Source of the DNA: a bacterium
GTDB lineage: Bacteria > Bacillota > Bacilli > Lactobacillales > Streptococcaceae
Direction: 5' to 3'
DNA: 64,000 nt
NCBI GenBank assembly: GCA_905221195.1
Contig: CAJNCF010000008.1
Span: 20,090 to 84,089 of the forward strand
The first letter of the stretch is position 1. Each line of letters begins with the position of its first letter. The notes beneath the pieces are model-generated. The model was given only the letters and a program-made list of their open reading frames with translations. It made no database searches and was not told the DNA's origin. Shown piece after piece: positions 48,149 through 57,381 of this stretch. A program made the translations under genes and the position numbers.

Positions 48149-48949
48149 TTATTGTAATTGAGATTTATCTGGGAGATAAGAACCACCTAGATAAGTATTG
48201 CTAAGTTTTTCAAGGGTTCCGTCTTGATAGAGTTCTTTGAGCGCTTTATCAAATTTCTCTTTAAACTCTTTTTGGTCGCTTGAGAAAACGATATAGTTGT
48301 TGGGGCTATCTGCAGAAGGTAAATCAACGACTGAGAGATCTAAGCCACGATCCTTGATAATCTTTTGAACGGATACCTTGTCAAAAACTAGGAAATCAAA
48401 TTCACCGTTAGAAAGGTCAAGGATTCGTTTACCGATATCCTCACCAGAAAAATCAATTGTAGCGGGATTGTCAGTGTGTTTTTGATTCCAGTTATTGATG
48501 AATTGAGCATTTGAAGTTCCAGTATCCTCTTGAGTTGTCTTGCCAGCAATTTGGTCAAGTGAAGTCAGAGGATTTTTCTTGTTGCTGACAAGGACGAGGG
48601 GATTATTAGAAATTGGAAGTGAGTAAAGGTATTTTTCAGCACGCTCTTTTGTGTAACTCAAGTTATTGGCTGCAGCCTGATAGTGACCAGAATCAAGTCC
48701 TGGGAAGATACTTTCCCAGGCAGTTCTTTGGAATTGAATCTCGTAGTCGCTGAGCTTTTCATCCACTGCTTTTAGAACTTCGATATCGAAGCCTGTCAGA
48801 TTGCCCTTGTCTTCGTAGTCAAATGGTGGTACATCACCAGCTGTAGCAACGACGATTGTCTTTTGAGAACTGGTCTCTTTGGGTGTGGCTTGATTCCCGC
48901 AGGCAACCAAAAATGGTAGGATGGCTAGTAATAGGCTAAATTTTTTCAT
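48149..48949 (-). CDS. amino acid-binding lipoprotein (orphan ABC component)
   Basis: 266-residue family 3 extracellular solute-binding protein. The start at 48949 has a GGAG at good distance; an ATG five codons upstream has no support. The signal peptide ends with a clear lipobox LVACG (Cys17), so it is a lipoprotein. The binding-domain motifs are VPPFDYEDKGNLTGFDIEVLK and the later DFLVFDKVSVQ. No permease or ATPase lies next to it, so it either works with an unlinked transporter or is a receptor. It is not paralogous in signal type to the operon protein at 37967-38761. Confidence 0.9.
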   Translation of the reverse strand: MKKFSLLLAILPFLVACGNQATPKETSSQKTIVVATAGDVPPFDYEDKGNLTGFDIEVLKAVDEKLSDYEIQFQRTAWESIFPGLDSGHYQAAANNLSYTKERAEKYLYSLPISNNPLVLVSNKKNPLTSLDQIAGKTTQEDTGTSNAQFINNWNQKHTDNPATIDFSGEDIGKRILDLSNGEFDFLVFDKVSVQKIIKDRGLDLSVVDLPSADSPNNYIVFSSDQKEFKEKFDKALKELYQDGTLEKLSNTYLGGSYLPDKSQLQ

Positions 48950-49120
48950 AATGTCTCCATTCAAATGTAAAGTTACCTGCTAGTTTATCAGAAACATTCC
49001 CGATGAACCAATATATATTTTTTATGGTTGTGATAAAAAAACTTAATCATGAAAAATCCCTGCAAGCTCTTTCAAATTATGGTAGAATGGAAGCAGTAGA
49101 ATTAGAAAAGGAAATCGATT

Positions 49121-49726
49121 ATGAAATTTCTTGAATTAAATAAAAAACGTCATGCGACCAAGCATTTCACTGACAAGCCAGTGGATCCCAAAGATGTGCG
49201 TACGGCTATCGAAATCGCAACCTTGGCACCGAGCGCCCACAACAGCCAGCCTTGGAAATTTGTGGTAGTACGTGAGAAAAATGCTGAATTGGCAAAATTG
49301 GCTTATGGTTCAAACTTTGAACAGGTATCATCAGCGCCTGTAACTATTGCCTTGTTTACAGATACAGATCTGGCTAAACGTGCCCGTAAGATTGCCCGAG
49401 TTGGTGGTGCTAATAATTTCTCAGAAGAACAACTTCAATACTTCATGAAAAATTTGCCAGCTGAGTTTGCCCGTTACAATGAACAACAGGTCAGTGACTA
49501 CCTAGCTCTCAATGCAGGTTTAGTTGCCATGAACTTGATTCTGGCTCTTACAGACCAAGGAATTGGCTCAAATATGATTCTTGGGTTTGATAAATCAAAA
49601 GCCAACGAAGTTTTGGATATCGAAGACCGTTTCCGTCCAGAACTCTTGATTACAGTGGGTTATACAGACGAAAAATTGGAACCAAGCTACCGCTTGCCAG
49701 TAGATGAAATCATTGAGAAAAGATAG
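49121..49726 (+). CDS. nitroreductase family protein
   Basis: 201-residue FMN flavoprotein of the NfsB/FRase type. Features are the N-terminal NKKRHATKHFTDKPVD with the FMN phosphate-binding Arg, the LAPSAHNSQPWKF motif and GIGSNMILGFDKSKA. It would reduce quinones, nitro compounds or flavins using NAD(P)H. The GAAAAGGAA ribosome site precedes the ATG, and pepV follows after 13 bases. Confidence 0.9.
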   Translation: MKFLELNKKRHATKHFTDKPVDPKDVRTAIEIATLAPSAHNSQPWKFVVVREKNAELAKLAYGSNFEQVSSAPVTIALFTDTDLAKRARKIARVGGANNFSEEQLQYFMKNLPAEFARYNEQQVSDYLALNAGLVAMNLILALTDQGIGSNMILGFDKSKANEVLDIEDRFRPELLITVGYTDEKLEPSYRLPVDEIIEKR

Positions 49727-49739
49727 AAAGAAGAAAAAA

Positions 49740-51140
49740 ATGACAGCAATTGATTTTACAGCAGAAGTAGAAAAACGCAAAGAAGACCTCTTGGCTGACT
49801 TGTTTAGCCTTTTGGAAATCAACTCAGAACGTGATGATAGCAAGGCTGATGCTGAACATCCATTTGGACCTGGTCCAGTAAAGGCCTTGGAAAAATTCCT
49901 TGAAATCGCAGATCGCGATGGTTATCCAACTAAGAATGTCGATAACTATGCAGGACATTTTGAGTTTGGTGAAGGAGAAGAAGTTCTCGGAATCTTTGCC
50001 CACATGGACGTGGTGCCAGCTGGTAGCGGTTGGGACACAGATCCTTACACACCAACTATCAAAGACGGTCGCCTTTATGCGCGTGGAGCTTCAGATGACA
50101 AGGGACCTACAACAGCTTGTTACTATGGTTTGAAAATCATCAAAGAATTGGGCCTTCCAACTTCTAAGAAGGTTCGTTTCATCGTTGGAACAGACGAAGA
50201 ATCAGGCTGGGCAGACATGGACTACTACTTCGAGCACGTAGGACTTGCGAAACCAGACTTCGGTTTCTCTCCAGACGCTGAATTTCCTATCATCAATGGT
50301 GAAAAAGGAAACATTACCGAATACCTTCACTTTGCAGGTGAAAATACAGGTGCTGTCCGTCTTCACAGCTTCACAGGTGGTTTGCGTGAAAACATGGTGC
50401 CTGAATCAGCAACAGCAGTTATTTCAGGTGACTTGGTTGACTTGCAAGCTAAACTAGATGCCTTTGTTGAAGAATACAAACTCAGAGGAGAAATTCAAGA
50501 AGAAGCTGGTCAATACAAGGTGACCATCATTGGTAAATCAGCCCATGGTGCCATGCCTGCTTCAGGTGTCAATGGTGCGACCTACCTTGCCCTCTTCCTC
50601 AGCAAGTTCGACTTTGCTGGACCAGCTAAAGATTACCTTGATATCGCTGGAAAAATTCTTTTGAACGACCACGAGGGGGAAAATCTCAAGATTGCCCATG
50701 TGGATGAAAAGATGGGTGCCCTTTCTATGAATGCGGGTGTCTTCCGCTTTGACGAAACAAGTGCTGACAATACGATTGCCCTTAATATCCGTTATCCAAA
50801 AGGGACAAGTCCAGAACAAATTAAGTCAATCCTTGAAAACTTGCCAGTTGCTTCTGTTAGCCTTTCTGAACACGGTCACACCCCTCACTATGTGCCAATG
50901 GAAGATCCGCTTGTGCAAACATTGTTGAATGTCTATGAAAAACAAACTGGTCTTCAAGGTCATGAACAAGTTATCGGTGGTGGTACCTTTGGTCGCTTGC
51001 TAGAACGAGGTGTTGCCTATGGTGCCATGTTCCCAGACTCTATTGACACCATGCACCAAGCCAATGAATTTATCGCCTTGGACGATCTCTTCCGCGCAGC
51101 AGCAATCTATGCTGAAGCTATTTACGAATTGATCAAATAA
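49740..51140 (+). CDS. pepV: dipeptidase PepV (M20 family)
   Basis: Cytosolic dizinc aminopeptidase that splits dipeptides with broad specificity. The start at 49740 has AGAAAGAAG upstream; an earlier ATG overlaps the nitroreductase gene. The 466 residues contain the metal-binding FAHMDVVPAGSGWD and GTDEESGWADM and the lid domain (about 180-380), and the last metal ligand is in DTMHQANEF. It is one of several amino-acid and peptide use genes in this segment. Confidence 0.94.
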   Translation: MTAIDFTAEVEKRKEDLLADLFSLLEINSERDDSKADAEHPFGPGPVKALEKFLEIADRDGYPTKNVDNYAGHFEFGEGEEVLGIFAHMDVVPAGSGWDTDPYTPTIKDGRLYARGASDDKGPTTACYYGLKIIKELGLPTSKKVRFIVGTDEESGWADMDYYFEHVGLAKPDFGFSPDAEFPIINGEKGNITEYLHFAGENTGAVRLHSFTGGLRENMVPESATAVISGDLVDLQAKLDAFVEEYKLRGEIQEEAGQYKVTIIGKSAHGAMPASGVNGATYLALFLSKFDFAGPAKDYLDIAGKILLNDHEGENLKIAHVDEKMGALSMNAGVFRFDETSADNTIALNIRYPKGTSPEQIKSILENLPVASVSLSEHGHTPHYVPMEDPLVQTLLNVYEKQTGLQGHEQVIGGGTFGRLLERGVAYGAMFPDSIDTMHQANEFIALDDLFRAAAIYAEAIYELIK

Positions 51141-51146
51141 AACGAT

Positions 51147-51180
51147 AGAAGTCTGAGATTTTATGCTTGGACTTCTTTTT
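51147..51180 (+). terminator. terminator after pepV
   Basis: AGAAGTC / GACTTCT stem with T-run; the following GGAGGG is the next gene's ribosome site. Confidence 0.7.
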
Positions 51181-51193
51181 GGAGGGAAATTAG

Positions 51194-51784
51194 ATGTCTC
51201 ATATCGAAAAAATCAAGCAGGCTATCATGGCGGATCCACAGAATGCCAGCTATACAGAGCGTGGCATCGAGCCTCTCTTTGCAGCGCCAAAGACTGCTCG
51301 CATCAATATCATCGGTCAAGCGCCTGGACTTAAAACTCAAGAAGCAGGCCTTTACTGGAAAGATAAGAGTGGTGACCGCTTACGGGATTGGCTAGGTGTG
51401 GATGAAGATACCTTTTACAACTCAGGTTATTTTGCTGTTCTGCCTATGGATTTCTACTTTCCAGGGCATGGCAAGTCAGGTGATCTGCCACCGAGAACTG
51501 GCTTTGCAGAAAAATGGCATCCGCAGATCTTGCAAGAATTGCCCGATATTCAGTTGACCATCTTGATTGGGCAATATGCCCAAGCCTACTATTTACAGGA
51601 GAAAGTCAGTGGTAAGGTGACAGAACGAGTAAGACATTACCAGAACTATCTGCCAGACTATTTTCCACTAGTTCATCCCTCACCACGAAATCAAATCTGG
51701 ATGGCCAAAAATTCTTGGTTTGAGGCAGAAGTAGTGCCAGATTTGAAAAAAAGAATTAGAGATATTTTAGGAGAAAAAGAATGA
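51194..51784 (+). CDS. uracil-DNA glycosylase superfamily protein
   Basis: 196-residue protein with UDG-superfamily motifs GQAPGLKTQEAG near the start of the catalytic core and HPSPRNQIW near the end. The fold matches family 4/5-like or short bacterial UDG-like proteins. It may be a DNA repair glycosylase, but the active-site pattern is too limited to give a substrate. It overlaps the rhodanese gene by 4 bases (ATGA), so the two are coupled. Confidence 0.83.
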   Translation: MSHIEKIKQAIMADPQNASYTERGIEPLFAAPKTARINIIGQAPGLKTQEAGLYWKDKSGDRLRDWLGVDEDTFYNSGYFAVLPMDFYFPGHGKSGDLPPRTGFAEKWHPQILQELPDIQLTILIGQYAQAYYLQEKVSGKVTERVRHYQNYLPDYFPLVHPSPRNQIWMAKNSWFEAEVVPDLKKRIRDILGEKE

Positions 51785-52068
51785 AAGAAATTTCCTTTGA
51801 CGCATTTTACCAGCTTTACCAAAACGACCAACTTTCTCTAGTGGATGTGAGAGAAGTGGATGAGTTTGAAGCTCTTCATTTAGAAGGTGCTCACAACCTA
51901 CCTCTTAGTCAATTAGCTGATAATTATGATCAGTTGGACAAGGACCAGTTGCATTATGTTATTTGTAAAGCTGGAATGAGATCAGCGCGTGCTTGTCAAT
52001 TCCTAGCTGAACAAGGTTATGAAGTTATCAATGTTCAGGGTGGCATGTTAGCTTTTGAAGAACTTTAA
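51781..52068 (+). CDS. rhodanese-like domain protein
   Basis: 95-residue single rhodanese domain with the active-site cysteine in CKAGMRSARA. It could transfer sulfane sulfur to thiols or act in sulfur trafficking; the active loop length is the short, sulfurtransferase type. It overlaps the UDG-like gene and ends at a terminator. Confidence 0.88.
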   Translation: MKEISFDAFYQLYQNDQLSLVDVREVDEFEALHLEGAHNLPLSQLADNYDQLDKDQLHYVICKAGMRSARACQFLAEQGYEVINVQGGMLAFEEL

Positions 52069-52080
52069 ACAGTAGACTTT

Positions 52081-52120
52081 CTCCTACTTAGTGTGGTCTG
52101 GGTAGGAGAGTTTTGTTTTT
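52081..52120 (+). terminator. terminator after the rhodanese gene
   Basis: CTCCTAC / GTAGGAG stem followed by T-rich DNA. Confidence 0.8.
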
Positions 52121-52239
52121 AGATAATTCATACTTTTTAGAATCTTAAAAACATTTAACATTTTACTTCGTGATGCTTTTTTCATACTCCTATTCGTGAT
52201 ATACTAAGTCAGTATTTTATAAATATGAAGGAGATTTTC

Positions 52240-53565
52240 ATGGCTAAAAAAGGTGCCTTAACAGGTTTGCTCCTGTTTGGAATATTTTTTGGTGCGGGGA
52301 ACTTGATTTTTCCGCCTTCTCTAGGTGCTCTATCTGGGGAACATTTTCTTCCTGCCATCGCAGGTTTTGTCTTTTCAGGCGTCGGTATCGCCGTCTTGAC
52401 CCTTATTATTGGAACGCTCAATCCTAAAGGATATATCTACGAGATTTCAACAAAGATAGCGCCTTGGTTTGCGACTCTCTACCTATCGGTTCTTTACTTG
52501 TCAATCGGTCCATTCTTTGCTATCCCGCGTACAGCTACAACAGCTTACGAAGTGGGGATTAGCCCCCTTTTGTCGGATGCAAATAAAGGTCTAGGCTTGA
52601 TTGTCTTTACGGTTCTGTATTTTGCGGCAGCCTATTTGATTTCGCTTAATCCATCAAAAATCTTAGACCGCATTGGACGTATTTTAACTCCAGTCTTTGC
52701 AATCTTGATTGTCATCTTGGTTGTTCTAGGAGCTATCAAATACGGTGGAACAAGTCCTCAAGCTGCTTCAGCTGCTTATCAAGCTTCTGCCTTTGGTACA
52801 GGTTTCCTAGAAGGTTATAATACCCTGGATGCCCTTGCCTCAGTTGCCTTTAGCGTAATCGCAGTTCAAACCTTGAAACAACTTGGATTCTCAAGTAAAA
52901 AAGAATATATTTCAACTATTTGGGTTGTTGGTATCGTTGTTGCCCTTGCCTTCAGTGCTCTTTACATCGGGTTAGGGTTCCTTGGAAATCATTTCCCAGT
53001 GCCTGCTGAAGCGATGAAGGGTGGAACACCAGGTGTTTACATCTTGTCACAAGCCACTCAAGAAATCTTTGGCTCAACAGCTCAACTCTTCCTTGCAGCT
53101 ATGGTTACCGTAACCTGCTTCACAACAACAGTTGGTTTGATTGTGTCAACAGCTGAGTTCTTTAATGAGCGTTTCCCACAAATCAGCTACAAGGTTTATG
53201 CGACAGCCTTTACCTTGATTGGATTTGCGATTGCCAATTTGGGTCTTGATGCGATTATCAAGTACTCAATCCCTGTACTGGTTATCTTGTACCCAATCAC
53301 GATTGCCATCGTTATGATTGTCATTGTCAACAAATTTGTCGCTCTTTCAAAACCAGGTATGCAGTTGACAATTGCTGTTGTTTCAGCTATTGCCATTGCA
53401 AGCGTACTAGGAAGCTCATTTAAGGTTGAGTTCCTTGCAAATCTTGTCAACGCTCTTCCTTTTGCCAAGGCATCACTCCCATGGTTGGTACCAGCCGTTG
53501 TCGGAATCTTGCTCTCATTGGTTCTACCAAACAAGCAAGAAAGCGATGTTTTTGAAATGGATTAA
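52240..53565 (+). CDS. brnQ: branched-chain amino acid transporter (LIVCS / BrnQ family)
   Basis: Twelve-helix sodium- or proton-coupled symporter for Leu, Ile and Val. The 441-residue protein begins MAKKGALTGLLLFGIFFGAGNL, the family's first helix with FFGAGNLIFPP. The start at 52240 has AAGGAG at good spacing; an ATG 15 bases earlier contains the ribosome site and is rejected. A TGATATACT extended -10 lies about 40 bp upstream, and a terminator follows. It fits with the peptidase genes around it as part of amino-acid supply. Confidence 0.94.
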   Translation: MAKKGALTGLLLFGIFFGAGNLIFPPSLGALSGEHFLPAIAGFVFSGVGIAVLTLIIGTLNPKGYIYEISTKIAPWFATLYLSVLYLSIGPFFAIPRTATTAYEVGISPLLSDANKGLGLIVFTVLYFAAAYLISLNPSKILDRIGRILTPVFAILIVILVVLGAIKYGGTSPQAASAAYQASAFGTGFLEGYNTLDALASVAFSVIAVQTLKQLGFSSKKEYISTIWVVGIVVALAFSALYIGLGFLGNHFPVPAEAMKGGTPGVYILSQATQEIFGSTAQLFLAAMVTVTCFTTTVGLIVSTAEFFNERFPQISYKVYATAFTLIGFAIANLGLDAIIKYSIPVLVILYPITIAIVMIVIVNKFVALSKPGMQLTIAVVSAIAIASVLGSSFKVEFLANLVNALPFAKASLPWLVPAVVGILLSLVLPNKQESDVFEMD

Positions 53566-53571
53566 TCACTG

Positions 53572-53613
53572 AAATCACTTTTGTAGCTAAGTCTACAGGA
53601 GTGATTTTCTTTT
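53572..53613 (+). terminator. terminator after brnQ
   Basis: Long stem AAATCAC / GTGATTT with an inner TGTAG / CTACA arm, followed by seven T. Confidence 0.85.
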
Positions 53614-53662
53614 TTTATCCGATGATAAATGTGTTATAATAGGTATTAAAAGAGGTGAAGAA

Positions 53663-54700
53663 ATGAATCAAACAGTAGAATATATCAAAGAACTAACAGC
53701 CATTGCGTCGCCAACGGGCTTCACTCGTGAGATTTCGGACTATTTAGTAAAGACTCTAGAAGGCTTCGGTTACCAACCGATTCGCACAGCCAAGGGCGGT
53801 GTCAATGTAACTATCAAAGGTCAAAATGATGAACAACAACGCTATGTGACTGCCCATGTGGATACGCTGGGTGCTATTGTTCGCGCTGTCAAACCAGACG
53901 GCCGTCTCAAATTGGACCGTATCGGTGGCTTTCCTTGGAACATGATTGAAGGAGAAAACTGTACCGTTCATGTAGCTAGCACAGGTGAAAAAGTATCAGG
54001 AACCATCCTTATCCACCAAACTTCTTGCCATGTCTACAAGGATGCAGGAACTGCAGAACGTACGCAAGACAATATGGAAGTGCGTTTGGATGCAAAAGTA
54101 ACTAATGAAAAAGAAACTCGTGCCTTGGGAATTGAAGTCGGTGATTTTATCAGCTTTGACCCACGAACTGTCGTGACAGAGACAGGCTTTATCAAATCTC
54201 GTCATTTGGACGATAAGGTCAGTGCAGCGATTTTGCTTAACCTGCTTCGTCTTTATAAGGAAGAGAAGATTGAATTGCCTGTAACAACCCATTTTGCTTT
54301 TTCAGTCTTTGAAGAAGTGGGACACGGTGCTAACTCTAATATTCCTGCTCAGGTAGTAGAATATATGGCTGTGGATATGGGCGCTATGGGCGATGATCAG
54401 CAAACAGACGAATATACAGTGTCTATCTGTGTCAAGGATGCTTCAGGTCCTTATCACTATGACTTCCGTCAACACTTGGTGGCCTTGGCGAAAGAGCAAG
54501 ATATTCCATTTAAGTTGGATATCTATCCATTTTATGGATCGGACGCTTCAGCAGCCATGTCCGCAGGGGCAGAGGTCAAACATGCTCTTCTTGGTGCTGG
54601 TATCGAGTCTAGTCATTCTTATGAACGTACTCATATTGATTCAGTTGTCGCGACAGAGCGTATGGTTGATGCTTATCTTAAGAGCGTATTGGTAGACTAA
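53663..54700 (+). CDS. pepA: glutamyl aminopeptidase (M42 family)
   Basis: Dinuclear metallo-aminopeptidase that removes N-terminal Glu or Asp (and other residues) from peptides. The 345-residue protein has the metal-binding THAVDTLG-like segment TAHVDTLGAIVRAV, LDDKVSAA, FEEVGHG and SHSYERTH with the last ligands. TATAAT lies just upstream and an AGAGGTGAAG ribosome site precedes the start. The HIT gene follows after one base. Confidence 0.94.
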   Translation: MNQTVEYIKELTAIASPTGFTREISDYLVKTLEGFGYQPIRTAKGGVNVTIKGQNDEQQRYVTAHVDTLGAIVRAVKPDGRLKLDRIGGFPWNMIEGENCTVHVASTGEKVSGTILIHQTSCHVYKDAGTAERTQDNMEVRLDAKVTNEKETRALGIEVGDFISFDPRTVVTETGFIKSRHLDDKVSAAILLNLLRLYKEEKIELPVTTHFAFSVFEEVGHGANSNIPAQVVEYMAVDMGAMGDDQQTDEYTVSICVKDASGPYHYDFRQHLVALAKEQDIPFKLDIYPFYGSDASAAMSAGAEVKHALLGAGIESSHSYERTHIDSVVATERMVDAYLKSVLVD

Positions 54701-54701
54701 T

Positions 54702-55178
54702 ATGTGCCTGATTTGCCAGAGAATTGACCTCATCAAGAAGGGAGAAAATCCCTATTTTGTCAAAGAGTTGGAAGCAGGCTATCTTGTGGTTGGAGACCAC
54801 CAGTATTTTGCAGGCTATAGTCTTTTTCTAGCCAAAGAACATGTTACCGAATTGCACCATTTAGAAAAGGAAACGAAACTCCGTTTTCTAGAAGAAATGA
54901 GTATGGTCCAAGAGGCAGTTGCTAAGGCCTTTGCTGCTGAGAAAATGAATATCGAACTTCTAGGAAATGGCGATGCCCATCTTCATTGGCATCTGTTTCC
55001 TAGACGAACAGGTGATATGAACGGCCACGGTCTTAAAGGTCGTGGGCCAGTTTGGTGGGTTCCCTTTGAAGAAATGACCTCAGAAACCTGGAAAGCAAAA
55101 CCAGATGAGATTAAAAAACTAGTTAAATGTTTATCGTCAGAACTAGATAAACTATTAGAAATAAAGGAGTACAAATGA
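54702..55178 (+). CDS. HIT domain protein
   Basis: 158-residue histidine-triad nucleotide-binding protein. The triad lies in DAHLHWHLFPR. The N-terminal CLICQRI may bind zinc. HIT proteins hydrolyse AMP-linked substrates such as dinucleoside polyphosphates or adenylated amines. The gene is tightly placed between pepA and ldcB (4-base overlap with ldcB), so it is in their operon. Confidence 0.9.
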   Translation: MCLICQRIDLIKKGENPYFVKELEAGYLVVGDHQYFAGYSLFLAKEHVTELHHLEKETKLRFLEEMSMVQEAVAKAFAAEKMNIELLGNGDAHLHWHLFPRRTGDMNGHGLKGRGPVWWVPFEEMTSETWKAKPDEIKKLVKCLSSELDKLLEIKEYK

Positions 55179-55891
55179 AAAAAAGATACCTAGTCTTGAC
55201 AGCCTTGCTAGCCTTGAGTCTAGCAGCTTGTTCACAAGAAAAAGCAAAAACTGAAGATGGCGCAGCTAAGACAGCACAAACAGCCAAGACTGATGGAACA
55301 GTCGGGAGTAAATCTCAAGGAGCTGCCCAGAAAAAAGCAGAAGTGGTTAATAAAGGAGACTACTACAGCATCCAAGGGAAATACGATGAAATCATCGTAG
55401 CCAATAAACACTATCCTTTGTCTAAAGACTACAATCCAGGGGAAAATCCAACAGCCAAGGCTGAGTTGGTCAAACTCATCAAAGCGATGCAAGAGGCAGG
55501 TTTCCCAATCAGCGACCATTACAGTGGTTTTAGAAGTTATGAGACTCAGACTAAGCTCTATCAAGATTATGTCAACCAAGATGGGAAGGCGGCAGCTGAC
55601 CGTTACTCTGCCCGTCCTGGCTATAGCGAACACCAAACAGGTTTGGCCTTTGATGTGATTAGCACAAATGGAGAATTGGTGACAGAAGAAAAAGCAGCCC
55701 AATGGCTCTTGGACCACGCTGCTGATTATGGCTTTGTTGTCCGTTATCTCAAAGGTAAGGAAAAGGAAACAGGCTATATGGCTGAAGAATGGCACCTTCG
55801 TTATGTCGGAAAAGAAGCCAAAGAAATTGCTGAGACTGGACTCAGTTTGGAAGAATACTATGGGTTTGAAGGCGGAGATTACGTCGATTAA
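55175..55891 (+). CDS. ldcB: LD-carboxypeptidase lipoprotein (LdcB/DacB type)
   Basis: Surface lipoprotein that removes the last D-amino acid from tetrapeptide stems of peptidoglycan. The 238-residue protein has a lipobox LAACS (Cys19), a spacer rich in Ala, Lys and Thr (about 20-60), and a VanY-type domain with zinc and active-site motifs SGFRSYETQ, SARPGYSEHQTGLAFDV and EEWHLRYVG. The HIT gene stop overlaps the start. It fits the cell-wall control role of the nearby phpP-stkP only loosely, being 45 kb away. Confidence 0.92.
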   Translation: MKKRYLVLTALLALSLAACSQEKAKTEDGAAKTAQTAKTDGTVGSKSQGAAQKKAEVVNKGDYYSIQGKYDEIIVANKHYPLSKDYNPGENPTAKAELVKLIKAMQEAGFPISDHYSGFRSYETQTKLYQDYVNQDGKAAADRYSARPGYSEHQTGLAFDVISTNGELVTEEKAAQWLLDHAADYGFVVRYLKGKEKETGYMAEEWHLRYVGKEAKEIAETGLSLEEYYGFEGGDYVD

Positions 55892-55906
55892 AAATAAACT
55901 TTTCTC

Positions 55907-55934
55907 TTGCAATTTCAGATAAATAGTGTATAAT
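55907..55934 (+). promoter_or_regulatory. promoter of rplK
   Basis: TTGCAA (55907-55912), 16-bp spacer and TATAAT (55929-55934). The predicted transcript start is near 55941, at the base of a GTATG / CATAC hairpin that precedes the L1-like operator. Confidence 0.65.
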
Positions 55935-55940
55935 AGATGA

Positions 55941-56000
55941 GTATGTGTAAAGCATACTTGTGGGAGGTAAAAATCTCTAATTACCGCCAAAACCACAAAG
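55941..56000 (+). promoter_or_regulatory. L1 operator-like leader of rplK
   Basis: The RNA has a hairpin (GTATG / CATAC, 55941-55957) and then GTGGGAGG (55960-55967) closed by CCAC (55993-55996), with an inner GGTAA / TTACC pair. The GTGGGAG...CCAC layout mimics the L1-binding site of 23S rRNA, as in known ribosomal L1 leaders. It overlaps the region before the AAAGGAGG ribosome site, so L1 binding could repress translation. Confidence 0.7.
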
Positions 56001-56012
56001 GAGGATTTAAAA

Positions 56013-56438
56013 ATGGCTAAAAAAGTCGAAAAACTTGTAAAATTGCAAATCCCTGCTGGTAAAGCTACACCAGCTCCACCAGTTGGACCTGCTCTTGGTC
56101 AAGCTGGTATCAACATCATGGGATTCACAAAAGAGTTCAACGCTCGTACAGCTGACCAAGCTGGTATGATCATTCCAGTTGTTATCTCAGTTTACGAAGA
56201 TAAATCATTTACTTTCATCACTAAAACACCACCAGCTGCTGTTCTTTTGAAAAAAGCTGCAGGTGTTGAAAAAGGATCAGGTACACCTAACAAAACTAAA
56301 GTTGCTACAGTTACTCGTGCACAAGTACAAGAAATTGCAGAAACTAAGATGCCAGATTTGAACGCAGCAAACGTAGAGTCTGCAATGCGTATGATCGAAG
56401 GTACTGCTCGTTCTATGGGATTCACTGTTGTTGACTAA
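56013..56438 (+). CDS. rplK: 50S ribosomal protein L11
   Basis: Ribosomal protein of the GTPase-associated centre that contacts 23S rRNA. The 141-residue protein starts [18 protein letters not shown] and includes the [16 protein letters not shown] motif and the C-terminal RNA-binding [13 protein letters not shown] region. It is separated from rplA by an unusually long structured gap. Confidence 0.98.
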   Translation: MAKKVEKLVKLQIPAGKATPAPPVGPALGQAGINIMGFTKEFNARTADQAGMIIPVVISVYEDKSFTFITKTPPAAVLLKKAAGVEKGSGTPNKTKVATVTRAQVQEIAETKMPDLNAANVESAMRMIEGTARSMGFTVVD

Positions 56439-56465
56439 TCAATAACACAGTAGAAAATCTCACAG

Positions 56466-56632
56466 CAGTCTATTAGTTACTTTTCATACTAGTCAAGCTA
56501 CTGAGGCTTGTACTTGAGTACAGCAAGGGAGCTTAACAACGTAGGAAAAGGAAAATAATAGACTGAAAACCCGCAAGACTTCATCATTTCGAGAAGTGAC
56601 GTGGGAGATGAAAATCGATTGAACCACTTACA
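56466..56632 (+). promoter_or_regulatory. structured RNA element and second L1 operator between rplK and rplA
   Basis: A perfect 10-bp inverted repeat CAGTCTATTA (56466-56475) / TAATAGACTG (56556-56565) encloses about 80 bases containing a CAAGC / GCTTG hairpin (56494-56510). Downstream, GTGGGAG (56601-56607) and CCAC (56624-56627), with a GAT-GAAA-ATC inner hairpin, repeat the rplK operator pattern just before the rplA ribosome site AAGGAG. This suggests separate control of rplA. Confidence 0.6.
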
Positions 56633-56645
56633 AGGAGAATAGAAA

Positions 56646-57335
56646 ATGGCTAAAAAAAGCAAACAACTTCGTGCTGCTCTTGAGAAAATCGACAGCACAA
56701 AAGCATACAGCGTAGAAGAAGCTGTAGCACTTGCAAAAGAAACTAACTTTGCAAAATTTGACGCAACTGTAGAAGTTGCTTACAACTTGAACATCGACGT
56801 TAAAAAAGCTGACCAACAAATCCGTGGAGCAATGGTATTGCCAAACGGTACTGGTAAAACTTCACGCGTTCTTGTTTTCGCACGTGGTGCAAAAGCTGAA
56901 GAAGCAAAAGCTGCTGGTGCAGACTTTGTTGGTGAAGATGACCTTGTTGCTAAAATCAACGACGGTTGGTTGGACTTCGACGTAGTTATCGCTACACCTG
57001 ATATGATGGCTCTTGTTGGACGTCTTGGACGTGTCCTTGGACCACGTAACTTGATGCCAAACCCTAAAACTGGTACTGTAACAATGGATGTTGCTAAAGC
57101 AGTTGAAGAGTCTAAAGGTGGTAAAATCACTTACCGTGCTGACCGTGCAGGTAACGTTCAAGCAATCATCGGTAAAGTATCATTTGAAGCTGAAAAATTG
57201 GTTGAAAACTTCAAAGCTTTCAACGAAACAATCCAAAAAGCAAAACCAGCTACAGCTAAAGGAACTTACGTAACAAACTTGACTATCACAACTACTCAAG
57301 GTGTTGGTATCAAAGTTGACGTGAACTCACTTTAA
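56646..57335 (+). CDS. rplA: 50S ribosomal protein L1
   Basis: Binds 23S rRNA at the L1 stalk and represses its own mRNA. The 229 residues start [17 protein letters not shown] and include the signature [20 protein letters not shown] and [16 protein letters not shown] lies before the ATG, just behind the L1 operator-like hairpin. A strong terminator follows. Confidence 0.98.
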
Positions 57336-57351
57336 TCAGTAGTTTATAAAC

Positions 57352-57381
57352 AAAGACGAGTACGAGAGTGCTCGTCTTTTT
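57352..57381 (+). terminator. terminator after rplA
   Basis: AAAGACGAG / CTCGTCTTT perfect 9-bp stem with T-run. The AT-rich 550 bp behind it hold no gene, only the adhesin control elements. Confidence 0.9.

Noticed and set aside
55232..55996. 254-codon open frame on the minus strand over ldcB
   Set aside because: It is antisense to a well-recognised VanY-type protein and runs into the rplK promoter.
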